Shown here: positions 21,596 through 28,645 of the stretch, piece after piece
Position numbering within the stretch: the first letter of the stretch is position 1
How the letters are laid out: each line of letters starts with the position of its first letter
Assembly (NCBI GenBank): GCA_035604195.1
Contig: DATNIY010000016.1
Location: 1-28,826, forward strand
Reading direction: 5' to 3'
DNA length: 28,826 bases
Source of the DNA: DATJLY01 sp035604195
Lineage (GTDB): Bacteria > Pseudomonadota > Alphaproteobacteria > ATCC43930 > CGMCC-115725
The notes under the pieces: generated by a model
Seen by the model: the letters and a program-made list of their open reading frames with translations, nothing else
What the model was told of the DNA's origin: nothing
Database searches by the model: none
Position numbers and translations under genes: made by a program

Positions 21596-23413
21596 TCAGA
21601 GGAACCCGATCGAGAGCCAAGGGAAGGCCGCGACGACGACGAGCGCCAGGAGCAGCGCGCCGAGATAGGGCCAGACGCGGCCCATCGCCTCGTCCGGCGC
21701 GACCCGGCCGATGGCACAGGCGGCATAGAAGCCGACGCCGAAGGGCGGCGCGAAGAGCCCGATGCCCATGGCGAGGATCACCACCATGGCGTAATGCACG
21801 TCGTGGATGTGCAGCGCTCGCGACACCGGGAACAGCAGCGGTCCGAACAGCACGATCGCCGGAATGCCCTCGAGCACGCTGCCCAAGACCGCGAAGGCGA
21901 GGATCGACACGGCAAGAAACCCGGCTTGCCCGCCCGGCACCGCCGCCATCGTCGCGGCAAGGTCGCGCGAGAATCCCGATTGCGTCAGTGCCCAGGCCAT
22001 GGCGGTGGCGGCGCCGATGATCATGAGGATGGCGCCCGAGAGCGACGCGGTCTCGACCAGCATCGGATAGAGCCGCCGCCAGTCCATGCGGCGATAGAGC
22101 AGGATGCCCGCGAGAAAGCTGTAGGCGATGCCGATGGTCGAGACCTCCGTCGCGGTGGCGACGCCCTCGACCACCGTGGCGCGGATGAGGAAGGGCAGGA
22201 CGAGCGCCGGGACCGCCACGACAAAGCTGCGGGCGACCTGGCCGAACCCGGCGCGCGCAATGCCACGCACCTCGCCGCGCGAGCGCCGCCACGCGACCAG
22301 CACCAGGGCGAGCGCCAGAACCAGCGCCGGCAACAGCCCGCCGGTGAAGAGCGCGGCGATCGAGATGCCCGTGACCGAGCCGATGGTAATGAGCACCAGG
22401 CTGGGCGGGATGGTCTCGGACATGGCGCCCGAGGCCGCGAGCAGCGCCACCAACTCGCCGCCCGCGGCGCCGCGCCGCCGCATCTCCGGAAACAGCACGG
22501 GCGCCACCGCCGCCATGTCGGCGGCCTTCGAGCCGGAGATGCCGGAGACGAGATACATGGCGCCGAGCAGCACATAGGCGAGCCCGCCGCGGACATGGCC
22601 GAGCAGGGCGGCCAAGAAATCCACCATGGCGCGGGCGAGCCCGGCCATCTCGATGAGCACGCCCAGGAAGACGAAGAGCGGCACCGCCAGCAGGATCAGA
22701 TGCGACATGCCCTCGTCCATCCGTCCGATGACGACGGTGAGCGGCACGCGCGTCAACAACGCGAGATAGGCCAGCGTCGCCACGCCGAAGGCGAAGGCAA
22801 TGGGAACGCCGGCCGCGACCGCCGCGGCGACCAGCAGAACGAAAAAGACGACGAGATTGTAGTTGCCGAATGCCAGGAGCGCCGGCCGCAACAGCCACAA
22901 CGCCAGCGCCACGACCGCGATCGTTGCGATCGCAAGCCCGATCCGTCCGGGGCTAGCCTGCCCGGCGAGCCGGGCCAGCGCCACCACCGCCATCAGCACG
23001 GCGCCCACGGGCAGCGCCGCCGCGCGCCAGGAATTGTGGATCTCGAGCGCGGGGGTGATGATGGCGTATTCGTCCTGCGCATATTCGCCCGCGGGCCATA
23101 GAATCAGCAGCACGAAGACGATGACGGTCACCGCAGCGATCGTCTCGAGCGTCGCCCGCCCGGCGACGGGCAGCCGCGCAGCGATCGCGGTGAGGCGCAT
23201 GTGCTCGCCGCGGCGCAAGGCGATGACCGAGCCGAGCATCGCGAGCCACAGGAAGAGGATCGAGGCGAGCTCGTCGCTCCAGGTGAGCGGGCTCCGGAAG
23301 ACGTAGCGCGAGACGACGCCGGCAAAGAGGATCACGATTTCGAGCGCCACCAGAATGGCGGCCGGAATCTCCGTCAGGAGCGCGAGCGCGCGGTCGAGCT
23401 GCGCGGACCTCAC
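21596..23413 (-). CDS. dctQM: TRAP transporter fused permease DctQM
   Basis: A 605-residue inner-membrane protein joining the small and large TRAP subunits. Residues 1 to about 150 form the DctQ part, with 'VVSRYVFRSPLTWSDELASILFLWLAMLGSVIALRRGEHMRL' as its signature. After one or two linking helices, the DctM part begins near residue 190: 'GVPIAFAFGVATLAYL', 'VPLFVFLGVLIEMAGLARAMVDF', 'GISGSKAADMAAVAPVLFPEM' and 'GAMSETIPPSLVLITIGSVTG'. It drives sodium- or proton-coupled uptake of an organic acid or sugar acid delivered by DctP. The start is GTG 23413, two bases after the dctP stop, so coupling is likely. It is the last gene of the cassette. Confidence 0.95.
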   Translation of the reverse strand: MRSAQLDRALALLTEIPAAILVALEIVILFAGVVSRYVFRSPLTWSDELASILFLWLAMLGSVIALRRGEHMRLTAIAARLPVAGRATLETIAAVTVIVFVLLILWPAGEYAQDEYAIITPALEIHNSWRAAALPVGAVLMAVVALARLAGQASPGRIGLAIATIAVVALALWLLRPALLAFGNYNLVVFFVLLVAAAVAAGVPIAFAFGVATLAYLALLTRVPLTVVIGRMDEGMSHLILLAVPLFVFLGVLIEMAGLARAMVDFLAALLGHVRGGLAYVLLGAMYLVSGISGSKAADMAAVAPVLFPEMRRRGAAGGELVALLAASGAMSETIPPSLVLITIGSVTGISIAALFTGGLLPALVLALALVLVAWRRSRGEVRGIARAGFGQVARSFVVAVPALVLPFLIRATVVEGVATATEVSTIGIAYSFLAGILLYRRMDWRRLYPMLVETASLSGAILMIIGAATAMAWALTQSGFSRDLAATMAAVPGGQAGFLAVSILAFAVLGSVLEGIPAIVLFGPLLFPVSRALHIHDVHYAMVVILAMGIGLFAPPFGVGFYAACAIGRVAPDEAMGRVWPYLGALLLALVVVAAFPWLSIGFL

Positions 23414-23415
23414 GC

Positions 23416-24435
23416 TCAGGCGAGCGGCCCGGAATATTTCTCGAGCACGGCCCAGGCCTCGGCGCCGTATTTATCGCGCCATTGGGCGTAGAAGCCGGCG
23501 CTCTTCAGCACCGCGCGGAAGGAAGCGGGGTCGACGGTGTTGAACACCATGCCCTGGTGCTCGAGCGTGCTTTGCACGGAAGCCGCGAGCTTCCTCAAAT
23601 CGTCGCGCTCGGCGACGGCGCCGGCATCGAGATTCCGCGCGGCGATCTCCTGCAAATCCTTGGGCAGCGCCTGCCAGGCGCGCTCGTTGGCGAGCAGGTG
23701 GAAGCCGTCCCACATATGGCCGGTGAGCGAACAGTATTTCTGCACCTCGTAGAGCTTGGCGATCTCGATCAGGGTCAAAGGATTCTCCTGGCCCTCCACG
23801 ACCTTGGTCTGCAGCGCCGAATAGACTTCGGCGAAATTGATGCTGGTGGGCGATGCGCCGAAGGCCTCGAACATCGAAGTCCACAACGGGCTCACGGGCA
23901 CGCGGATCTTGAAGCCGCGCAGATCGGGGGGTGTCGCGATCGGATGCGTGCTGCTGGTGATCTGGCGATAGCCGTTGTCCCACATCTTGTCCATGGCGCG
24001 CAGCCCGGATTTGAGGATCGCGGCGCGCACGAAATTGCCGAGATCGCCGTCCATCGCCGTCCACACCTGGTCGTAGTCCTTGAAGGCGAAGCCGATGCCG
24101 TTGATCGATGCCTGCGGCACCAGGATCGCGAGGATGAGGCCCGAGAGCATGAAGATCTCGAGGGCGCCCGAGCGCAGCTGCTGCAGCATGTCGGTGTCGC
24201 CGCCGAGCTGGTTGTTGGGAAAAATGTCGATGACGAGACGGCCCTTGGAATCCGCCTTGATCCGCTCGACCGCCTCGCGCAGGCGGATGTTCATGGGATG
24301 GTCGACCGGATTGTTGTTGGCGAGCTTGTAAGTGAATTCGGCCGCCCGCGCGCGCCGCGGCAAGAGCGCGACCGTGCCCAGCGCCGTCGCAGCGGCCGTT
24401 TCGGTGATGAGCCTGCGGCGGGTAATGCGTCTCAT
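23416..24435 (-). CDS. dctP: TRAP transporter substrate-binding protein DctP
   Basis: A 339-residue periplasmic binding protein. The N-terminus 'RRITRRRLITETAAATALGTVALLPRRARA' has a twin-arginine-like run before a hydrophobic stretch and an Ala-x-Ala site, so Tat export is possible. 'FTYKLANNNPVDHPMNIRLREAVERI' and 'GRLVIDIFPNNQLGGDTDMLQQLRSGALEIF' open the fold. 'DLRGFKIRVPVSPLWTSMFEAFGASPTSINFAEVYSALQTKVVEGQENPL' contains the Arg that usually binds the ligand carboxylate. The ligand is therefore probably an acid, but its identity is not visible. GGGGGAG precedes the ATG. It lies 95 bases downstream of the aldolase/SDR gene and two bases upstream of dctQM. Confidence 0.95.
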   Translation of the reverse strand: MRRITRRRLITETAAATALGTVALLPRRARAAEFTYKLANNNPVDHPMNIRLREAVERIKADSKGRLVIDIFPNNQLGGDTDMLQQLRSGALEIFMLSGLILAILVPQASINGIGFAFKDYDQVWTAMDGDLGNFVRAAILKSGLRAMDKMWDNGYRQITSSTHPIATPPDLRGFKIRVPVSPLWTSMFEAFGASPTSINFAEVYSALQTKVVEGQENPLTLIEIAKLYEVQKYCSLTGHMWDGFHLLANERAWQALPKDLQEIAARNLDAGAVAERDDLRKLAASVQSTLEHQGMVFNTVDPASFRAVLKSAGFYAQWRDKYGAEAWAVLEKYSGPLA

Positions 24436-24530
24436 GGCGTTTCTCCCCCTGGCATTGAATTGTTGGCCGCCATCCTACACCGCCGCTTCCGGCGATGCGA
24501 CGGGCGCGCCAGATTCCGTCCGAACGCCGC

Positions 24531-26591
24531 TTACCTCAGCATCGCCGCGACATTGCCGCCATCGACGGTGGTCGCGTCGCCGGTGGTCTTGAGCGCGAGC
24601 GCTTGATCGACGAAGGCCTGCGCCACGTCCTCGGCGGTCACTTCGCGGCCGAGAAGGTTCCCCGCCAGGTACTCCTGCTCGCTCACGCCCCGCGCCTTGG
24701 CGCGCGCGGCGATGAGTTCGGGGGTCAAGAGGCCGCTGCGCACGCGATCGGCATTGACCGCATTGGCGCGGATCCCGTCGCCGCCGTAATCGAGCGCGTA
24801 TTGCCGCATGAGGAACAAGGTTGCGGCCTTGGGGAGGCCATAAGGGCCGAAGCCGGGGCCGGGATTGACCGCCTGCTTCGAGACATTGAACAGCAGCGCG
24901 CCGCCCGTCCCTTGCGCCAGCATTACCCGAACCGCATTCTGTGCCACCCGCTGATGCCCGAAGAAATTGAGCTCGAAGCTGTCGCGCAAGACCGCTTCGT
25001 CCACCTCGCCGATGCGGCCTTGCCACGCCGCGCCGGCATTGGAGACGACGATGTCGACGCCGCCGAATTCGGCGACGACCTTGTCGAAGGCCTGACGCAC
25101 CGAGGCGGCGTCGGTCACGTCGCAGTGGACCGCAATCGAAGCGCCGCCGAGCGCCTGGGCGCGCGCCGCGGCCCCGGCGAGGTCGATGTCGAGGAGCGCC
25201 ACCTCGGCGCCGGCCTCCTTCATGCGCCGCGCGGTGGCGCTGCCGATGGCGCCGGCGGCGCCGGTGACGAGCGCCACCTGGCCGGCCAAGGGCGGCTCCT
25301 TGGCCTGGCCGAGCTTCGCCTGCTCGAGCGACCAGTATTCCATTTCGAAAAGTTCCGCTTCGCTCAGCGATTCGAAGCGCCCGATCGCCTCGGCGTCGGT
25401 GACGGTCTCGATCCAGTTCTCGGCGATATCGGCAGCGATGCGCGCATCCTTCTTGCTGCGGCCCATTCCGAAGAGTCCCAGCCCCGGCACCAGGATGACG
25501 CGCGGCAGCGGATCGAGCATGCGCTTGCCTGGCTCGCGCCCGGCATTGTTGCGGGCGAAATAGGCGCGATAGTCGATGATGAAGGCTTGCGCCGCTTCGC
25601 GCGCCGCCTGGGCGAAGGCTGCCATTCCGTCCGCCGCGGGCGGCGGCACGATGAGCGGATAGTTCTTGGTGCGGATCGTGTGGTCGGGCGTGACCACGCC
25701 GGCGCGGGCATAGCGCTCGCGCTCGGCGCCGCTGACGAAAGCGAGGATCGCCGGTCCGGTGCGGAAATCCATGACGAGGCGGCGCCAGGCGCCTGCGACC
25801 TGCTCGTCCGCGAGGCTGCAGGCGCCGCGCAGGATGGGCGCAACCTCGGGCACGCTCGCGACGTGCGGCGGCAAAGCGCCCGGCGCAAAGACAAGATTGC
25901 GCCGGCGCTTCAGCCGTTCCTCGGCGAGCGTCACGGCCGCGATCATGCGCTCGTAGGATTGGCGCGCCGAGGAACCGAAGGTGAAGATGCCGTGCTTCAC
26001 CAGCACCAGCCCTTCGACCTCGGGATCGGCCTCGTAGATCTCGGCGGCGCGCTTCGCCAACGCGAAGCCCGGCGGGATGTAGGGCACCAGCGCCAGCCGC
26101 CGGCCGAAGACGGCGCGCGCGAGATCGGCGCCGTCGGGCTGATCGACCAGGCTCAGCACCGCCGTGGCATGGGTGTGATCGACATAGGCGTGCGGCAGAA
26201 AGGCGTGGAGCAGGGTCTCGACCGAGGGGTTGGGCGCGCCGGGATCAAGGAGATTGACGCGCTGCAAGCGCACCATGTCCTCATCGCTCAAGCTGGCGCG
26301 CCCGCGCAGCTTGAGGAGCGGGCGCAGCCGCACCGCCGGCAGCCCCTCGGGCTCGATCGCCGCCATGTCCCAGCCGCTGCCTTTGATGCAGAGTACCTCG
26401 GCGTCCTCGCCGAAGAGGTCGCGCAGGCGGGTTTTCAGCGAGGAATTGCCGCCGCCATGCAGGACCAGCCGCTTGTTCCGGCCCAAAAGCCGCGCGCTAT
26501 AGACGCGGAGCGCTAAGTCGCGCGCGATCCCTGCCACGGCGTAATGCGCGACCACGGCTTCGGCCGCGTTTTCATCCCACCGGCTTTCCAT
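24531..26591 (-). CDS. Bifunctional class II aldolase / short-chain dehydrogenase (RhaD-SDR-like)
   Basis: A 686-residue fusion. The N-terminal domain (about 10-400) is a class II aldolase/adducin fold: 'LVLHGGGNSSLKT' binds phosphate, 'HAYVDHTHATAVLSL' has the H-x-H zinc pair, and 'LVLVKHGIFTFG' gives a third His. The C-terminal domain (about 430-686) is an SDR with 'VTGAAGAIGSATARRM', 'VSNAGAAW' and a Y-x3-K in 'GPYGLPKAAT' near residue 583. Known relatives in rhizobia and other bacteria cleave rhamnulose-1-phosphate and oxidise the lactaldehyde product. No rhamnose isomerase or kinase is nearby, so the real substrate may be another deoxy-sugar or sugar-acid phosphate. The gene sits in a cupin-aldolase-TRAP operon. 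Confidence 0.92.
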   Translation of the reverse strand: MESRWDENAAEAVVAHYAVAGIARDLALRVYSARLLGRNKRLVLHGGGNSSLKTRLRDLFGEDAEVLCIKGSGWDMAAIEPEGLPAVRLRPLLKLRGRASLSDEDMVRLQRVNLLDPGAPNPSVETLLHAFLPHAYVDHTHATAVLSLVDQPDGADLARAVFGRRLALVPYIPPGFALAKRAAEIYEADPEVEGLVLVKHGIFTFGSSARQSYERMIAAVTLAEERLKRRRNLVFAPGALPPHVASVPEVAPILRGACSLADEQVAGAWRRLVMDFRTGPAILAFVSGAERERYARAGVVTPDHTIRTKNYPLIVPPPAADGMAAFAQAAREAAQAFIIDYRAYFARNNAGREPGKRMLDPLPRVILVPGLGLFGMGRSKKDARIAADIAENWIETVTDAEAIGRFESLSEAELFEMEYWSLEQAKLGQAKEPPLAGQVALVTGAAGAIGSATARRMKEAGAEVALLDIDLAGAAARAQALGGASIAVHCDVTDAASVRQAFDKVVAEFGGVDIVVSNAGAAWQGRIGEVDEAVLRDSFELNFFGHQRVAQNAVRVMLAQGTGGALLFNVSKQAVNPGPGFGPYGLPKAATLFLMRQYALDYGGDGIRANAVNADRVRSGLLTPELIAARAKARGVSEQEYLAGNLLGREVTAEDVAQAFVDQALALKTTGDATTVDGGNVAAMLR

Positions 26592-26635
26592 GGCGGCGCA
26601 TCATAGGCGAGAAGCGCGCCGGCGACAGCCGCCGT

Positions 26636-27106
26636 CTAGGATTTGTCGTAGACCTGGAGAAAGGTGTCGGACATCCACTCCTTGTGGCGCTCGAGATTGA
26701 TCCGCCGGTCGTCGCCCTTGGCCTTGTCGATGCCGACCATCTGCAAGATCTCGAGCGGCTCCTCGCCCGCCTTCTCGAACCAGTAGCGCGAGCCGCCGGG
26801 AATGAGAATGCCCTGATAGGGGCCGAATTCGCCGAGGAGCTTGTCGTCAACGCCATAGAAGCGCGCCCGACCGCGCAGCACCGTCCAGCAGGTGTCGGAA
26901 TTGACGTGGTAGTGGAGATTGTTCTCGCCGCCTTCCCTGACCACCTGGACATAGACGCGGCCGAGATCGCTCCGGCACAGCGGGATCACCTCCTTGACCT
27001 TGTCCGAGGCAGCGGGCGGGCGATAGGCGAAGGTGGCGATGCGGGCCTCGGCCGCCTGGTGAAACTGCTCCTTCTCCTCCGGCGACATGCTTTTGACGTC
27101 AGGCAT
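26636..27106 (-). CDS. Cupin domain protein
   Basis: A 156-residue single-domain cupin. Motif 1 is 'GGENNLHYHVNSDTCWTVLRGRARFYG' with His65 and His67, a reduced metal site lacking the usual Glu. Motif 2 is 'ILIPGGSRYWFEKAGEEPLEILQM' without the expected His, so any bound metal would have few ligands. Cupins of this type act as sugar isomerases, dioxygenases or small-molecule binders; none can be chosen here. I start at ATG 27106, with GGGGAGCG upstream, rather than the in-frame extension to 27367, whose first 87 residues do not look like a real protein. It is the first gene of the minus-strand operon, 44 bases before the aldolase/SDR gene. Confidence 0.85.
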   Translation of the reverse strand: MPDVKSMSPEEKEQFHQAAEARIATFAYRPPAASDKVKEVIPLCRSDLGRVYVQVVREGGENNLHYHVNSDTCWTVLRGRARFYGVDDKLLGEFGPYQGILIPGGSRYWFEKAGEEPLEILQMVGIDKAKGDDRRINLERHKEWMSDTFLQVYDKS

Positions 27107-27137
27107 GGCTCGCTCCCCTGCGCGGACTGGGTCAGGA

Positions 27138-27167
27138 ACTATAAGTCGGGTCCGATAGCGTGCGCAA
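27138..27167 (-). promoter_or_regulatory. Candidate promoter of the cupin-aldolase-TRAP operon
   Basis: On the minus strand TTGCGC (27167-27162), an 18-base spacer and TATAGT (27143-27138) form a plausible sigma-70 promoter. The -10 matches five of six bases, the -35 only three. It ends 32 bases before the cupin ATG, a normal leader length. Confidence 0.5.
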
Positions 27168-27240
27168 ACCAGCCGTGCTCGATGCCGAGGACGCAGCGGC
27201 GGTAACGGCTTGGTAAGGGGTCGGCTGGTTAAATCGCGAT

Positions 27241-27426
27241 ATGAAAGCAGGACGCGACGGCGATGCGGCGAAGCGGCCGCCTGCGCTGACGCCGCAAGAG
27301 CGGCGCCAAGTCCAGCAGCTCCACCAATGCTACCTGGCGCGTCAGGCCGACGCGGCCCGGGCGGCACTCGCCCACCGCCCCATCGCGCCTAAGCTCGGCG
27401 CCGCCAACGACAACCAGCAAGACTGA
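27241..27426 (+). CDS. Small hypothetical protein (61 residues)
   Basis: I do not recognise this protein. It is charged and mostly helical ('LTPQERRQVQQLHQCYLARQADAARAALAHRP') and ends in 'AANDNQQD', a tail style common on small uncharacterised alphaproteobacterial proteins. There is no signal peptide or membrane segment. The ATG has only a weak ribosome binding site. The opposite strand has a longer open frame that looks like a GC-driven shadow. It precedes the DUF1127 gene by 117 bases on the same strand. Confidence 0.5.
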   Translation: MKAGRDGDAAKRPPALTPQERRQVQQLHQCYLARQADAARAALAHRPIAPKLGAANDNQQD

Positions 27427-27543
27427 GGCGCCCGGCCGGTTGTCGCACCGGCCCGCCGGCGAATTAGAGAGCAATCCGCGGAGTGCGCCCGGCGCGCGAG
27501 GTCGCATAGGCTGACCCCAATCGATCAGGCAGAGGGGATAGCG

Positions 27544-27792
27544 ATGACGCGCACGAAAACTGCTTTCTGCGGGGCGATGGCCGTCGCGGCGGCGATCCGG
27601 CGTTGGCTGCAATGGCGGCGCGAACGCCGGGAGCTCGCTCAATTGAACGAGCGCGAGCTGCGCGATATCGCGCTCACGCCGTCGGAGCGGATGTGGCTGG
27701 TCGAAAAGCCGTTCGTCCCGGTCGAAGCCATCTCGCGCGCGCGGCCGGAGCGGTGCGAAAGTCGCGCGCTCGGCAGCAGCGCAACGCGCTAG
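27544..27792 (+). CDS. DUF1127 family small protein
   Basis: An 82-residue arginine-rich protein. A short hydrophobic lead is followed by 'IRRWLQWRRERRELAQLNERELRDIALTPSERMWLVEKPF', the DUF1127 (YjiS-like) core, which has the W-x-x-R-R...L-x-x-L-x-x-x-x-L-R-D-I-G/A-L pattern. In Rhodobacter and Agrobacterium, DUF1127 proteins bind RNA or influence stress, phosphate and carbon metabolism. GAGGGGATA lies just before the ATG. Its TAG stop shares a CTAG palindrome with the stop of the convergent gene on the other strand. Confidence 0.85.
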   Translation: MTRTKTAFCGAMAVAAAIRRWLQWRRERRELAQLNERELRDIALTPSERMWLVEKPFVPVEAISRARPERCESRALGSSATR

Positions 27793-28178
27793 CACTCCGC
27801 GCCATCAATCATCCGTCGCCTCGGCTGCGGTTCTTGGAACGTTCTGCTCCGCTGCATACGATCGTCTGCACCTGAATGTCGGACGCTCTGCCTACGGGGC
27901 TGCCCGTCTGATTTCGCAAGCTTCTGTTCCGTCGCTTCCTTGATGCGGCTCGCATTTTTTTTGCCGCGGGCTGCGATTGCCCGCTGCATGCGGTCGACCA
28001 GAGCGTGCGCCACTTCGAGGCGGTCGGCCGCCGCGTAAGCGGCGCGTCTCGCCAGCGATGCCGCCAACTTATCTCCAATGCAATTAGCTAGAACCACCGA
28101 TTCACTCATCAGCTCCAGGATTCGCCATCCGTTGCGCCGACGTTCGAGTTCCGCTCGCATCGCGTCAACCTCGCGCAT
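27789..28178 (-). CDS. Hypothetical protein (129 residues)
   Basis: Not recognised. The start is credible: AAAGGAA lies nine bases before the ATG, on an AT-richer leader. Residues 1-75 look helical and amphipathic ('MREVDAMRAELERRRNGWRILELM' then 'LANCIGDKLAASLARRAAYAAADRLEVAHALVDRMQRAIAARG'), a four-helix or coiled-coil-like composition. The C-terminal 45 residues are basic, polar and probably disordered. There is no signal peptide or membrane helix. The stop overlaps the DUF1127 stop. Codon use is less GC-biased than in the catabolic genes upstream. Confidence 0.6.
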   Translation of the reverse strand: MREVDAMRAELERRRNGWRILELMSESVVLANCIGDKLAASLARRAAYAAADRLEVAHALVDRMQRAIAARGKKNASRIKEATEQKLAKSDGQPRRQSVRHSGADDRMQRSRTFQEPQPRRRMIDGAEC

Positions 28179-28255
28179 CGATTTATTCCTTTCTTCGAAT
28201 CTGTTGTTCGAATCTGTTCCGGTCTAGCCGAATCGGTCTCCCCGATCGTTAGCCG

Positions 28256-28321
28256 CGGCTTTGACCCGGACGGGTCGTCCGGTGGGATCCCGGGTCACGC
28301 CCGGCACTGACGAAAAAGCCG
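28256..28321. repeat. Structured GC-rich element with nested inverted repeats
   Basis: CGGCTTT (28256-28262) and AAAGCCG (28315-28321) are complementary and enclose a 52-base core. The core contains GACCCG-GA-CGGGTC (28263-28276) and a GGATCCCGGGTCACGCCCGG-type stretch. Such 'GATCCCGGGTCA.GCCCGG' sequences are common dispersed intergenic repeats in alphaproteobacteria, so this is probably a degenerate copy. Only one copy is present in the window. Confidence 0.45.
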
Positions 28322-28382
28322 GAGCGCATCTAATCGGATAACGTCCCAGCGCTCGCGAAGTTCTGCGGATCATTTCCATAGG

Positions 28383-28411
28383 TTGCATGGGGTTATGCAC
28401 ATTTTTATAAT
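28383..28411 (+). promoter_or_regulatory. Candidate promoter with embedded inverted repeat, upstream of the LysR gene
   Basis: TTGCAT (28383-28388), a 17-base spacer and a perfect TATAAT (28406-28411) form a sigma-70-like promoter in the AT-rich island. TGCAT-N6-ATGCA (28384-28399) is an inverted repeat covering the -35 and spacer, as an operator would. The LysR ATG is about 228 bases from the expected transcript start, a long leader, so the true target may be different. Confidence 0.45.
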
Positions 28412-28645
28412 ATATATGACAACATGCAGGCTGTGAATTCAAATAATAGTGAGTTTCAAGCGGTAGCCGGGCCACAATGCGCCGAACCGGGAGATCACCA
28501 ATTGAAAATTTGACGGTGGTTAGGTGGAACGGCTCGCCGCATGGCGCGGCATTTGGGAAATTGTGATCTATAAGGCCGCTGGACTCGTAGATTTTGCCTT
28601 ATGGCATCTTGCGTGCGGTTCGGCGGGGCGATAAGGGCAGCGCCG

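Larger units (their letters stand above)
28179..28645. other. 467-base intergenic region before the LysR gene
   Basis: No protein-coding frame here is convincing. The left part (28256-28321) is a GC-rich structured element. The middle part (about 28370-28460) is strikingly AT-rich for this genome and contains a promoter-like sequence. The remainder up to the LysR ATG shows no clear hairpin terminator or further gene. Confidence 0.7.

Noticed and set aside
21368..23101. A 577-codon open frame on the plus strand across dctQM.
   Set aside because: Its composition (Arg, His, Gln, Glu runs) is typical of antisense GC-rich frames, while the minus strand encodes a clear TRAP permease.
24436..24530. 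A search for an internal promoter or terminator between the aldolase/SDR gene and dctP.
   Set aside because: Only a weak GC-rich hairpin could be drawn. It neither has a T run nor a recognisable promoter, so I treat the genes as one operon.
23482..24606. A 374-codon plus-strand frame opposite dctP.
   Set aside because: dctP on the other strand has signal peptide, motifs and a ribosome binding site; this frame has none.
24495..26516. A 673-codon plus-strand open frame opposite the aldolase/SDR gene.
   Set aside because: It is a shadow of a recognised two-domain enzyme and has no motif of its own.
27229..27795. A 188-codon minus-strand frame over the small hypothetical and DUF1127 genes.
   Set aside because: DUF1127 is clearly on the plus strand, and the minus frame has no ribosome binding site or family pattern.
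28224..28475. An 83-codon minus-strand frame in the last intergenic region.
   Set aside because: It crosses both the GC-rich repeat-like element and the AT-rich island, and has an abrupt change in composition. The 'PGVTRDPT' piece is a common translation of dispersed intergenic repeats.
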